From Opitutia bacterium UBA7350 (GTDB taxonomy: Bacteria; Verrucomicrobiota; Verrucomicrobiia; Opitutales; Coraliomargaritaceae): a stretch of 21,545 nt of DNA. The position numbers were made by a program, and so were the translations under genes. The stretch spans positions 1-21,545 of the forward strand of contig DKOX01000100.1 in NCBI GenBank assembly GCA_002470925.1. The letters are read 5' to 3'. The notes beneath the pieces were generated by a model. It had not been told where the DNA came from and searched no databases. It saw only the letters and a program-made list of their open reading frames with translations. This document shows positions 1 to 6,340 of the stretch, piece by piece; the first letter of the stretch is position 1; the number at the start of each line of letters is the position of its first letter.

Positions 1-293
1 ATAGAGCCCATGCTGGCAGCCATTCCGGTTACCACAACCGTGATCGGGGAGCTGATGAGTTGCATGGTATCATAGACCGCCATCCCGGCCGTGATGGAAC
101 CGCCCGGGGTGTTGATGTAGAAGGTGATCGGCTTACCCGGAGCATCGGATTCCAAATAGAGCAGTTTCTCGGTGATGTCTTTGGCGGATTTGTCCGAGAC
201 TTCTCCCCAGAGGAAAATTTTTCGCTCTTTGAGGAATTGGTCCTGGATGCGGGCACTGCTGGATTTTTCTTTTTCTTGGTCGTTCTTGCTCAT
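1..293 (-). CDS. clpP: ATP-dependent Clp protease proteolytic subunit ClpP (C-terminus cut by window edge)
   Basis: ClpP is the serine peptidase that forms a double heptameric ring and degrades proteins unfolded by ClpX or ClpA in the cytoplasm. The first 97 residues are present, starting MSKNDQEKEK. They contain the typical ClpP run KERKIFLWGEVSDKSA, the oxyanion-hole loop NTPGGSITAGMAVYD (about residues 61-75), and the active-site serine in GMAASMGS (Ser94). The catalytic His and Asp lie beyond the window. The start is the ATG at 293, and its leader has no Shine-Dalgarno sequence. rpiB lies 50 bases upstream on the same strand, so the two may be co-transcribed. The identification is very secure for the part that is visible. 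Confidence 0.96.
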   Translation of the reverse strand, partial: MSKNDQEKEKSSSARIQDQFLKERKIFLWGEVSDKSAKDITEKLLYLESDAPGKPITFYINTPGGSITAGMAVYDTMQLISSPITVVVTGMAASMGS

Positions 294-343
294 GAAGTGT
301 ACGTGTTGAAGTTGAGATTAAAAATGGCTGTTGGAAAAATAGA

Positions 344-790
344 TTAGGCTTCAATTTTTTCGACGCGGCGTTGGTGGCGTCCGCCCATTTCGGCGGTTGC
401 CTCTAGCCAGATACGGACAATTTTAAGGGCCAACGCCTCGGGAACGGGTCGCGCACCAATCGAAATACAGTTGGCGTGGTTGTGAACCTTCGTCATTTCA
501 GCCGACCATTCATCCCAACACAGGCCGCAGCGCACCCCGGGCACCTTGTTGGCGACGATCGCCTCGCCGTTGCCGCTTCCGCCCAGAACAATCGCGCAAT
601 CCGCTTTTCCCTGAGGGACCGATTCTGCGGCAGGGCGGATAAAATCGGGGTAATCACAGGCCTCAGAGCTATTGCATCCGAAATCGAGCACGGAATGCCC
701 CATCGATTCCAACAGATCGATGATGGGTTGTTTGAGAGGGAAGCCTGCATGGTCAGTACCAATGGCGACAGTCAGGGAAGAGTGATTCAT
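344..790 (-). CDS. rpiB: Ribose-5-phosphate isomerase B (RpiB/LacA family)
   Basis: This enzyme interconverts ribose 5-phosphate and ribulose 5-phosphate in the non-oxidative pentose phosphate pathway. It has 148 residues, the usual family length. Visible motifs are AIGTDHAG near the N-terminus (Asp13, His14), the phosphate-binding loop GGSGNGEAIVANKVPGVR (about 70-87), and KVHNHANCISIGAR (101-114). The loop has Gly where E. coli-type enzymes carry the catalytic Cys, and it has Glu76 after GSGNG. That pattern is known from mycobacterial RpiB, where this Glu acts as the base. Allose 6-phosphate or a related sugar phosphate is an alternative substrate for this family. The gene starts at the ATG at 790, lies upstream of clpP, and is transcribed with it in the same direction. 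Confidence 0.93.
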   Translation of the reverse strand: MNHSSLTVAIGTDHAGFPLKQPIIDLLESMGHSVLDFGCNSSEACDYPDFIRPAAESVPQGKADCAIVLGGSGNGEAIVANKVPGVRCGLCWDEWSAEMTKVHNHANCISIGARPVPEALALKIVRIWLEATAEMGGRHQRRVEKIEA

Positions 791-920
791 AGGGTTATAA
801 TGAAATAGCGGGCATGGCTTAGCGCAACCCGTAAGCGGGAGAATTTAAAAAAAGCTTGCGCTTGAGCCTGATAAGCTGTGTTTTTCGCGGTTTTCCTGAA
901 ACTACAAAAATTTTAAGACC

Positions 921-1091
921 ATGCCACGAGAGCACATCATCCTTGAATGCACGGAAGCCCGCGAAGAGGGCAAACCGGTATCCCGTTACATGAGCACGCG
1001 CGACAAGCGCAAGCAACCGGACCGGGTTGAGAAAAAGAAATACAACAAATTTCTTCGTCGTCACACCTTGCATCGCGAGATCAAAAGCTAG
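921..1091 (+). CDS. rpmG: 50S ribosomal protein L33, zinc-independent form
   Basis: This is a 56-residue basic protein of the large ribosomal subunit: MPREHIILECTEAREEGKPV, then a lysine-rich stretch, ending RRHTLHREIKS. The segments YMSTRDKRKQPDRVEKKKYN and HTLHREIK match L33. Zinc-binding L33 proteins carry two CxxC pairs. Here only one cysteine remains (Cys10; CTEA instead of CTEC, and NKFL instead of the second pair), so this is the cysteine-less type. The gene is monocistronic on the plus strand, flanked by minus-strand genes, and followed 28 bases later by a hairpin terminator. No Shine-Dalgarno sequence is visible before the ATG (leader ttttaagacc). Confidence 0.95.
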   Translation: MPREHIILECTEAREEGKPVSRYMSTRDKRKQPDRVEKKKYNKFLRRHTLHREIKS

Positions 1092-1118
1092 CGGTTTCAT
1101 TCCGAGTGACCTTAAAAA

Positions 1119-1146
1119 CAACCCGCTTCGTGCGGGTTTTTTCTTG
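1119..1146 (+). terminator. Rho-independent terminator of rpmG, probably bidirectional
   Basis: A 7-bp stem AACCCGC/GCGGGTT (1120-1126 with 1132-1138) closes a 5-base loop TTCGT and is followed by a run of six T (1137-1142). The opposite strand has the same hairpin followed by GTTTTTAAG, so it can also end transcription of the minus-strand genes that finish at 1155. The position between two convergent genes fits this double role. Confidence 0.85.
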
Positions 1147-1154
1147 TTTGGATG

Positions 1155-1367
1155 CTAAGCCCTGCGGGCTTCACGCCAAGCGCTGCGGTGTTTGCGAATC
1201 CAGTCCAGGAGGGCGCGCTCGAAGCCGATATCGCGGCCTGCTTTTTCGGACTCCAGCCATTTATGGCGGAGGATCTCATTCCGCTCTGCGAGGAACTCCT
1301 GATAGATATTCGAGTTTTTCGCGAAATCACTTGAGCGCGTAGCAGCGGTCTTTTCGTGGGTGCTCAT
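1155..1367 (-). CDS. Small conserved-looking hypothetical protein (70 residues)
   Basis: This short charged protein starts MSTHEKTAATRSSDFAKNSN, continues with YQEFLAERNEILRHKWLESE, and ends in IGFERALLDWIRKHRSAWRE followed by ARRA. It looks all-helical and has no membrane segment or signal peptide. The phrase about HKW.ESEKAG.DIGFE.ALLDWI.KHR resembles short unannotated proteins I recall from several bacterial phyla, but I cannot assign a function. It lies 41 bases downstream of mrp on the same strand and ends just before the bidirectional terminator, so it is probably the second gene of an mrp transcript. The coding call rests on its protein-like composition, its start codon and its position. 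Confidence 0.75.
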   Translation of the reverse strand: MSTHEKTAATRSSDFAKNSNIYQEFLAERNEILRHKWLESEKAGRDIGFERALLDWIRKHRSAWREARRA

Positions 1368-1408
1368 GAAATGTATAATTTAAAATATTCCCAAACTTAT
1401 TTTAAACC

Positions 1409-2476
1409 CTAGTCATGATTAAAATTCATGTCAATAACTTGCCCGGCCAAAGCTTCAAAGGCTTTTGCGGCGTTGGAATCCGGGCTGCCAACGGTAATGG
1501 GAATGCCGCGGTCCCCGCCGATGCGCAGTTCGGGATCAAGCGGGATTTGGGCGAGGAGCGGGATTCCCAATTGTCGGGCGGTTGCTTCGCCGCCGCCCGA
1601 TCCAAATAATTCCTGACGTGAACCATCGGCAGCTTCGAGGTAGCTCATGTTTTCAACGACCCCGAGCAGAGGTACCTTGACCTTTTCAAACATACGCGCC
1701 CCGCGACGCGCGACATTATGCGCCGCGGCCTGCGGGGTGGTAACAATGAGGGCACCATTGAGGGGGATGGTTTGGGTGAGGGAAAGCTGGGCATCGCCGG
1801 TGCCGGGAGGCAGATCGATGAGAAGAATATCCAGTTCGCCCCAGTCGACATCCTGTGCGAATTGTTGGATGGTTTTCATGATCATGGGGCCCCGCCAGAC
1901 AACGGGGGTTTCGTCATCAACCAGAAAGCCCATCGACATGGTTGACACACCGAAGTTTTCAACGGGAATGATCTTGTTGTTGCGCAGTTCGGGTCGCCCG
2001 TTGGCACCCAGCATGAGGGGAACAGAGGGACCGTAGATATCACAATCGAGAATTCCAACCCGACCGCCGCCATTTTGATCAATGTGCTTTTGCAGAGCGC
2101 ATGCGAGGTTGACGGTTACGGATGATTTGCCAACCCCGCCTTTGCCGCTAGCGATCGCAATGCAGGTTTTAACCCCTGCAAGCGGGTTGGGGGTAGGCAC
2201 ATTGCCCTGGCCTTTGGAGGGTGCGGTTTGTTTTGGGGCGTTGACTTCCATTTGCACCTCAACCGCATCGCATCCCTCAATCTCCCCAAGCGTGGCCTTA
2301 ATATCGGCGGCAATTTTTTCCGGAATTGAGGGGTCGGCAGTGGTGAGCTCAACAGTAACGTGGACGTTTGCGTCCTTGATTTGAATGTCCCGCACTAAAC
2401 CAAAGGAGACAATATCGCGACTGAAGCCGGGATATTTTACGGTTTTGAGCTGCGCTTGGATTGTTTCAGGATTCAT
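1409..2476 (-). CDS. apbC: Mrp/NBP35-family P-loop ATPase, Fe-S cluster carrier protein
   Basis: Mrp/ApbC proteins bind and deliver Fe-S clusters to apoproteins in the cytoplasm. The N-terminal 75 residues form a MIP18/DUF59 domain (VRDIQIKDANVHVTVELTTA). A linker rich in Pro, Gln and Lys follows, then a MinD-like ATPase domain with deviant Walker A ASGKGGVGKSS (109-119), LDCDIYGPSVPLMLG, VWRGPMIMK, LLIDLPPGTGDAQLSL and GVVENMSYL. After ENMSY most members carry CxxC, the cluster ligands. Here that site reads LEAADGSRQELFG, with no CxxC anywhere in the protein. I chose the ATG at 2476 (355 residues) because MNPETIQAQL is the usual family start; 13 more residues could be read upstream from 2515. 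The gene is divergent from the TolB-like gene. Confidence 0.93.
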   Translation of the reverse strand: MNPETIQAQLKTVKYPGFSRDIVSFGLVRDIQIKDANVHVTVELTTADPSIPEKIAADIKATLGEIEGCDAVEVQMEVNAPKQTAPSKGQGNVPTPNPLAGVKTCIAIASGKGGVGKSSVTVNLACALQKHIDQNGGGRVGILDCDIYGPSVPLMLGANGRPELRNNKIIPVENFGVSTMSMGFLVDDETPVVWRGPMIMKTIQQFAQDVDWGELDILLIDLPPGTGDAQLSLTQTIPLNGALIVTTPQAAAHNVARRGARMFEKVKVPLLGVVENMSYLEAADGSRQELFGSGGGEATARQLGIPLLAQIPLDPELRIGGDRGIPITVGSPDSNAAKAFEALAGQVIDMNFNHD

Positions 2477-2592
2477 AAAGAGAAAGGAATGTAGTGAGAG
2501 TGGAGAGGGTCTCAATCTGAAAGGAAGATATTTTTTGGTTTTTAGACGCTTTGAAATTGCGGGAAGCGTGTTTGGCTCACAGAAATAATATC

Positions 2593-3792
2593 ATGCGTCA
2601 GGTTTATATATTCTGCTTTGTTCTCGTTGGTTGGAGCAGTCTTTGGTTGTCTGCTGTTGCGGCAGAGTCCGTTATTATACTGCCCGGCATAACGCGCAAT
2701 ACAGAAGGGGTGACCACGGTTGCACTTGAGTGCAATGACAAGGCTTTGCTCGCGCTTGGAAAACGGGCCTTCGGTATGCATGGCGGCTTCCGTGTGACAG
2801 AAAACGCGCAGGCAGCTTTTATTGTTCAATTGCAGGCAATTCCATCGGAGGTGCGGGTCTCGGTGCGCTCCGGGGCAAGGTCCGGGGTTTTATGGGAACG
2901 GCAGATTAAGGATCTCGAGTTGGGTCAGGCATTACTGCGAGCCTGCGATCGCGCCGTTGAATACATGACTGGGAAGCCCGGTTTTTTTGCTGGAAAACTG
3001 GCCTTTGTTGGCAAGCGTGGCGGAGTCAGCGAGTTGTATAAGAGTGATCTTTTCTTCCGCTCGGTTGTCACGCTGACCGCAGATCGTGCCTTGGTGACCG
3101 GTCCCAGTTGGTCACCGGATGGCAAGCAGCTCCTCTACACGACCTATTTTAAATCGGGTTTTCCGGATTTATACGCATTGGATTTGGGGGCGAGGCAACG
3201 CTATCCGATCGCCACTTACAAAGGAACGAACTCGGGGGGACGCTTCAGTCCGGACGGTTCCAGAATCGCGATGGTCATATCGGGGTCGGCGGACACGGAG
3301 CTTTGCGTGAGTGATGCCAGTGGCAAAAACCTGAGGCGACTCACGCGCAACAAGAGCCTGGAGTCGGGGCCAAGTTGGTCGCCGGACGGGAGCCAATTGG
3401 TCTTTACCTCGGATATGCATGGCAAGCCACAGTTGTTTACAATTCCATCGGGTGGCGGCAAGGCGCGCCGTTTGCGGACGCAGGTGAGCAGTTTTTGCAC
3501 CGAGCCGACATGGAATCCGGTAGATTCAGGCAAGATTGCCTTTACCGCGGCAACGGGTGGAGGTTTCCAGATTGCGCTCTACGATGCGAGCGACGGGCGT
3601 GCCCGGGTCTTGACTTCGGTGCGCGGTTCGGCGGTTGAGCCGGCATGGTTGAATGATGGACGCCATCTGGTCTTCACGCAGCGAGAGGGCGGCAGCACCC
3701 GACTGGTCTTGCTGGATAGCGAAAGCGGAAAAATGACACCCTTACACCGCCCGAGCTTTGGTTCGGCTTCCAGTGCGAGTTTTGTGTACTAG
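2593..3792 (+). CDS. TolB-like secreted beta-propeller protein
   Basis: TolB is the periplasmic part of the Tol-Pal envelope system. This 399-residue protein starts MRQVYIFCFV. It has a hydrophobic signal peptide with probable cleavage after AVAA (about residue 24), an N-terminal domain to about residue 130 like the TolB D1 domain, then a propeller with repeats GPSWSPDGKQLLYTT (170-184), RFSPDGSRIAMV (217-228), PSWSPDGSQLVFTSD (260-274), PTWNPVDSGKIAFTA and PAWLNDGRHLVFTQ. The start at 2593 is preferred over 2551 because it places the signal peptide at the N-terminus. No tolQ, tolR, tolA or pal gene is nearby, so a true Tol-Pal role is inferred only from the fold. It converges on the PhoD-like gene with 8 bases between stops. 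Confidence 0.85.
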   Translation: MRQVYIFCFVLVGWSSLWLSAVAAESVIILPGITRNTEGVTTVALECNDKALLALGKRAFGMHGGFRVTENAQAAFIVQLQAIPSEVRVSVRSGARSGVLWERQIKDLELGQALLRACDRAVEYMTGKPGFFAGKLAFVGKRGGVSELYKSDLFFRSVVTLTADRALVTGPSWSPDGKQLLYTTYFKSGFPDLYALDLGARQRYPIATYKGTNSGGRFSPDGSRIAMVISGSADTELCVSDASGKNLRRLTRNKSLESGPSWSPDGSQLVFTSDMHGKPQLFTIPSGGGKARRLRTQVSSFCTEPTWNPVDSGKIAFTAATGGGFQIALYDASDGRARVLTSVRGSAVEPAWLNDGRHLVFTQREGGSTRLVLLDSESGKMTPLHRPSFGSASSASFVY

Positions 3793-3800
3793 ACCCGGAT

Positions 3801-5111
3801 TTATTTGCGGGTCAGTTGGCTGGCTTTGATGACGCGGCTCCAGATTTCCTTACCTTCAATACTCATGACGCGGATGTGAATCTGGCGGTCATTTTCGGGA
3901 CCTTCGAAGTCAAGGAGGGCATACTGACGCTCGAGGGTATTGGTGCCGGGCATACGGAAGAAATTGAGCTCGTCGCTTTCGGCAGGGATTGCGGTGATCG
4001 GCCCGACGGTAAGGTCGTAAATATTGTAGCTGTTTGCGTGAACGAGGCGGGTCAATTCACCATTGGTCTTGCCGCCACTGATAAAGAAGAGACCCTGAAT
4101 GCGTTCGGAGCGGAGCATTTCCAGAAGTTTGTTTTGTTCGTAGTTGGCGGCGCTCAGGTTGGCGGGGTTTTCGGCGGGGTTCAGGATGGGTGCGCCGGCA
4201 ACGACGACTTTAAAGGTGGCGGTGCTGGCGATGAGTTCCTGCCGCAGCCATTCAATTTGTTCGTCGCCGAGGATTTTCGGGAAGCTATCGGATTTAACGG
4301 AATTGATCCGATGGCTTCGGACGTCGAGGAGGATGAAGTCAACGTCCGAGTGACGAAAGCGGGTCATTACGCCGGGAAGGCCGGGGATCTGGGTGGGGAG
4401 GGGCCAGAAGGCCTTAAAGGCCTGCTCGGCAAATCCCCGATTTGCATAGTGTTTCCCAACGTTTTTGGTGGCGTAGTCGTGTTCTGCCCAAGTCGCAATG
4501 TTGGGGACGTTTGCAAGGAGGGCTTGCAGCTCAGGCACCGCACGGGCGGTGGAGAAGCGCTTGAGGTAGCCGCTTTGGGTGGTCCAATCACTCTCCCGGA
4601 GGTGCGCGGTGTTGCCCGTCCAAATCATATAATCCGGTTCACTCTCCAGAATGGTTTTAAAGATCGAGTAGCCCCCGCCAAGGATTTGGTAGGGCGGTTC
4701 GTAGTTTTCCTGGACCGCGTAGTGCGCGCCGCCAACCGCGATACGAAAGTCGGGTGGCGGGGTACGTTCATGATAGAATTGTGGGGATTCGAAACTGCCG
4801 CCGAGCTGGGTGAGTTTCCCATCGATTTCGACGGCATAGCGGTATTGCTGGCCGGGTTCAATCTTTTGCAGTTTGATGGCGGCGGTATTGGCAAGCTCAG
4901 GGTTCGTTTCAACGGGAAGGCTCCACTGCTCGCGATTGTTTGCATCGCGGTATTGCACGCGAACCAAGGCGGGTTGATCTGTTTGAACCCAGACCGTAGC
5001 CTCGCGCATTTCCAGATTTGCCAGCATTGGACCGGCGACAATGTCGGCCCCTAGAGATTCTATACCCGCAACCAGCAGCAAGAGAGCGAAAGCTTTAATA
5101 AATGAATTCAT
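3801..5111 (-). CDS. Secreted PhoD-like phosphodiesterase/phosphatase relative with eroded metal site
   Basis: The protein has 436 residues, with a signal peptide (MNSFIKAFALLLLVAGIESL, cleavage near GA-D) and an N-terminal fibronectin-like region typical of PhoD (GPMLANLEMREATVWVQTDQ, about 28-47). The phosphodiesterase domain follows, with LLDVRSHR (261-268), LGDEQIEWLRQEL (281-293) and YDLTVGPIT (365-373). Family members normally show GSC, LGDN, WDDHD and SGDRH at the metal site. Here these positions read GGA (127-129), TGNT (165-168), WAEHD (208-212) and SGGKT (345-349). Several expected Asp, Asn and His ligands are therefore missing, and the protein may not be a working phosphatase. The ATG at 5111 puts the signal peptide first; ten extra residues are possible from 5141. 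It lies 39 bases after the 229-residue unknown gene and is probably co-transcribed with it. Confidence 0.8.
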   Translation of the reverse strand: MNSFIKAFALLLLVAGIESLGADIVAGPMLANLEMREATVWVQTDQPALVRVQYRDANNREQWSLPVETNPELANTAAIKLQKIEPGQQYRYAVEIDGKLTQLGGSFESPQFYHERTPPPDFRIAVGGAHYAVQENYEPPYQILGGGYSIFKTILESEPDYMIWTGNTAHLRESDWTTQSGYLKRFSTARAVPELQALLANVPNIATWAEHDYATKNVGKHYANRGFAEQAFKAFWPLPTQIPGLPGVMTRFRHSDVDFILLDVRSHRINSVKSDSFPKILGDEQIEWLRQELIASTATFKVVVAGAPILNPAENPANLSAANYEQNKLLEMLRSERIQGLFFISGGKTNGELTRLVHANSYNIYDLTVGPITAIPAESDELNFFRMPGTNTLERQYALLDFEGPENDRQIHIRVMSIEGKEIWSRVIKASQLTRK

Positions 5112-5150
5112 GGTAAGTAAACGCGTGGCAGCGCGATGCAAATGTTGGGG

Positions 5151-5840
5151 TTAGTCGGAATCGTTGCCCGGTTTGCGCTGGCATTCGGTGCGACAATCGC
5201 TCATGACGCGGATCCAAAGTTCGCGCAGGTCAAATATGCGGATGTGTATTTCGCGACGGAAGGCTTCCAAGAATTCACGGTTGGGGTGTTGTAGTTGATC
5301 GAGGAGGGACAAGCTCCGGTTCAGCGCATGGAGGCTGTTTTTCAGGTGGCAAATGGTGAGCCCGAAGTCGCCCAGATCGAGGGCCTGTATCGAAAGCAGA
5401 ACATTTGTTTCGGCTTGGTGGAGGCTATTTGCATAGTTCCATGCCAAGAGAGCGGGGACTTCACTCTGCTGGTGGTTGAGGAAGTGGTCCCAGCTTTGGT
5501 GGAGGTAACGGTAAAGGGCTTTGCTGACGATGATGACCGGATGTTTATGGAGGGTGTATGGGCTCGAATCGTTCTCATCACCGACATGGTCTTCATCATC
5601 CAGTTCAGGGTTGCTGAAGTCATTGGTCATTGAAATATCATTGGCATCCCAGCCCATAAGGGATGCGATTTCGTCCAAATGATTCGGTTTGTCTTTTAAG
5701 GAATTGTAATAGGACAAAAATCGGGCAACTTCTCGATCCGCAGCATTGAGATATCCGCGCCACTGAGATTCGCCCCAATAGGGCCCGTTGGCGAATTCAT
5801 CCCAGTTGCCTTCGGAATTTTCAAAATTTGGTTCGCTCAT
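5151..5840 (-). CDS. Hypothetical protein, 229 residues, acidic N-terminal half
   Basis: I do not recognise this family. From the ATG at 5840 it starts MSEPNFENSEGNWDEFANGP and is rich in Asp, Glu and Asn up to about residue 100 (including NPELDDEDHVGDENDSS). It then becomes mostly helical with regular Leu/Ala spacing: ALYRYLHQSWDHFLNHQQ, LLAWNYANSLHQAETNVLLS, LKNSLHALNRSLSLLDQL and a basic last helix. There is no signal peptide or membrane segment, so it is likely cytoplasmic. The helical half could be a bundle or a TPR-like fold. Upstream ATGs at 5870 and 5894 are possible but give an unusual N-terminus. It is the first gene before the PhoD-like gene and is divergent from acyP across a 209-base gap. 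Confidence 0.8.
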   Translation of the reverse strand: MSEPNFENSEGNWDEFANGPYWGESQWRGYLNAADREVARFLSYYNSLKDKPNHLDEIASLMGWDANDISMTNDFSNPELDDEDHVGDENDSSPYTLHKHPVIIVSKALYRYLHQSWDHFLNHQQSEVPALLAWNYANSLHQAETNVLLSIQALDLGDFGLTICHLKNSLHALNRSLSLLDQLQHPNREFLEAFRREIHIRIFDLRELWIRVMSDCRTECQRKPGNDSD

Positions 5841-5952
5841 GTAACTAGAGTTATGTTCTGACAAAAACATTGTCAGTGGGGTGTTTAAAATCAATCACCT
5901 TTTTGAAATTCTGTTAGATTGCGGCTTGGATTTTTAGCGATTCGCACAAAGG

Positions 5953-5966
5953 CTATGGTACCATAG
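5953..5966. promoter_or_regulatory. Perfect 14-bp palindrome in a divergent intergenic region, possible operator
   Basis: CTATGGTACCATAG is identical to its own reverse complement. It lies in the 209-base gap between the divergent 229-residue unknown gene (start 5840) and acyP (start 6050), about 85 bases before acyP. A dimeric regulator could bind there. A palindrome of this length is expected about once by chance in a window this size, so the support is only its location. Confidence 0.3.
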
Positions 5967-6049
5967 AGGGGGAGTGCCTTAATTTACCGCTTCGCATTGA
6001 TTTGTAAATAAACTGGCAGTCGCGAAAAAGGCCTTCTAATAGTGGTTGT

Positions 6050-6340
6050 ATGGATGAAATTGTATTCCGTTTAAATGCTTGGTTTGAGGGACACGTGCAG
6101 GGCGTGGGCTTCCGTTATCAGACCGTGCAGATCGCGAAGGCTTATGAGCTAAGCGGTTGCGTGCGAAATTTGATGGATGGTCGGGTACACTTGCTGGCGG
6201 AGGGTGCGGAAGCGGAAGTGCGGGCCTTTGTCGCGGCAGTAGAGGAAGATTTATCGAGCTACATTAAGCAGGTGGAACTTAAATCGGGAGCGGGGCCCCG
6301 CGAATGCAGGGGTTTCTCCATTGCGTCGACGAATGACTGA
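6050..6340 (+). CDS. acyP: Acylphosphatase
   Basis: This small enzyme hydrolyses acyl phosphates such as acetyl phosphate and carbamoyl phosphate in the cytoplasm. It has 96 residues, a typical length. The signature GHVQGVGFRYQT (14-25) carries the phosphate-binding Arg22, and GCVRNLMDGRVHLLAEG (36-52) carries the catalytic Asn40. The C-terminal part ending GFSIAS also fits. It is the first gene of the plus-strand cluster, and its last codons overlap the start of the ABC ATPase gene (ATGACTGA). No Shine-Dalgarno sequence precedes the ATG (leader tagtggttgt). The biological substrate cannot be told from the sequence. Confidence 0.95.
   Translation: MDEIVFRLNAWFEGHVQGVGFRYQTVQIAKAYELSGCVRNLMDGRVHLLAEGAEAEVRAFVAAVEEDLSSYIKQVELKSGAGPRECRGFSIASTND

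Noticed and set aside
828..839. Short inverted repeat CCCG TAAG CGGG between rpiB and rpmG.
   Set aside because: A 4-bp stem is too short to mean much, and no T run follows.
3792..3813. Hairpin GACCCG/CGGGTC with a 10-base loop, between the convergent TolB-like and PhoD-like genes.
   Set aside because: The position suits a shared terminator, but there is no T run on either side, so I did not call it a Rho-independent terminator.
3816..5054. A 412-codon open frame on the plus strand opposite the PhoD-like gene.
   Set aside because: It is rich in Gly, Val and Phe with no recognisable motif, while the minus frame has a signal peptide and family motifs. It is an antisense shadow of a GC-rich gene.
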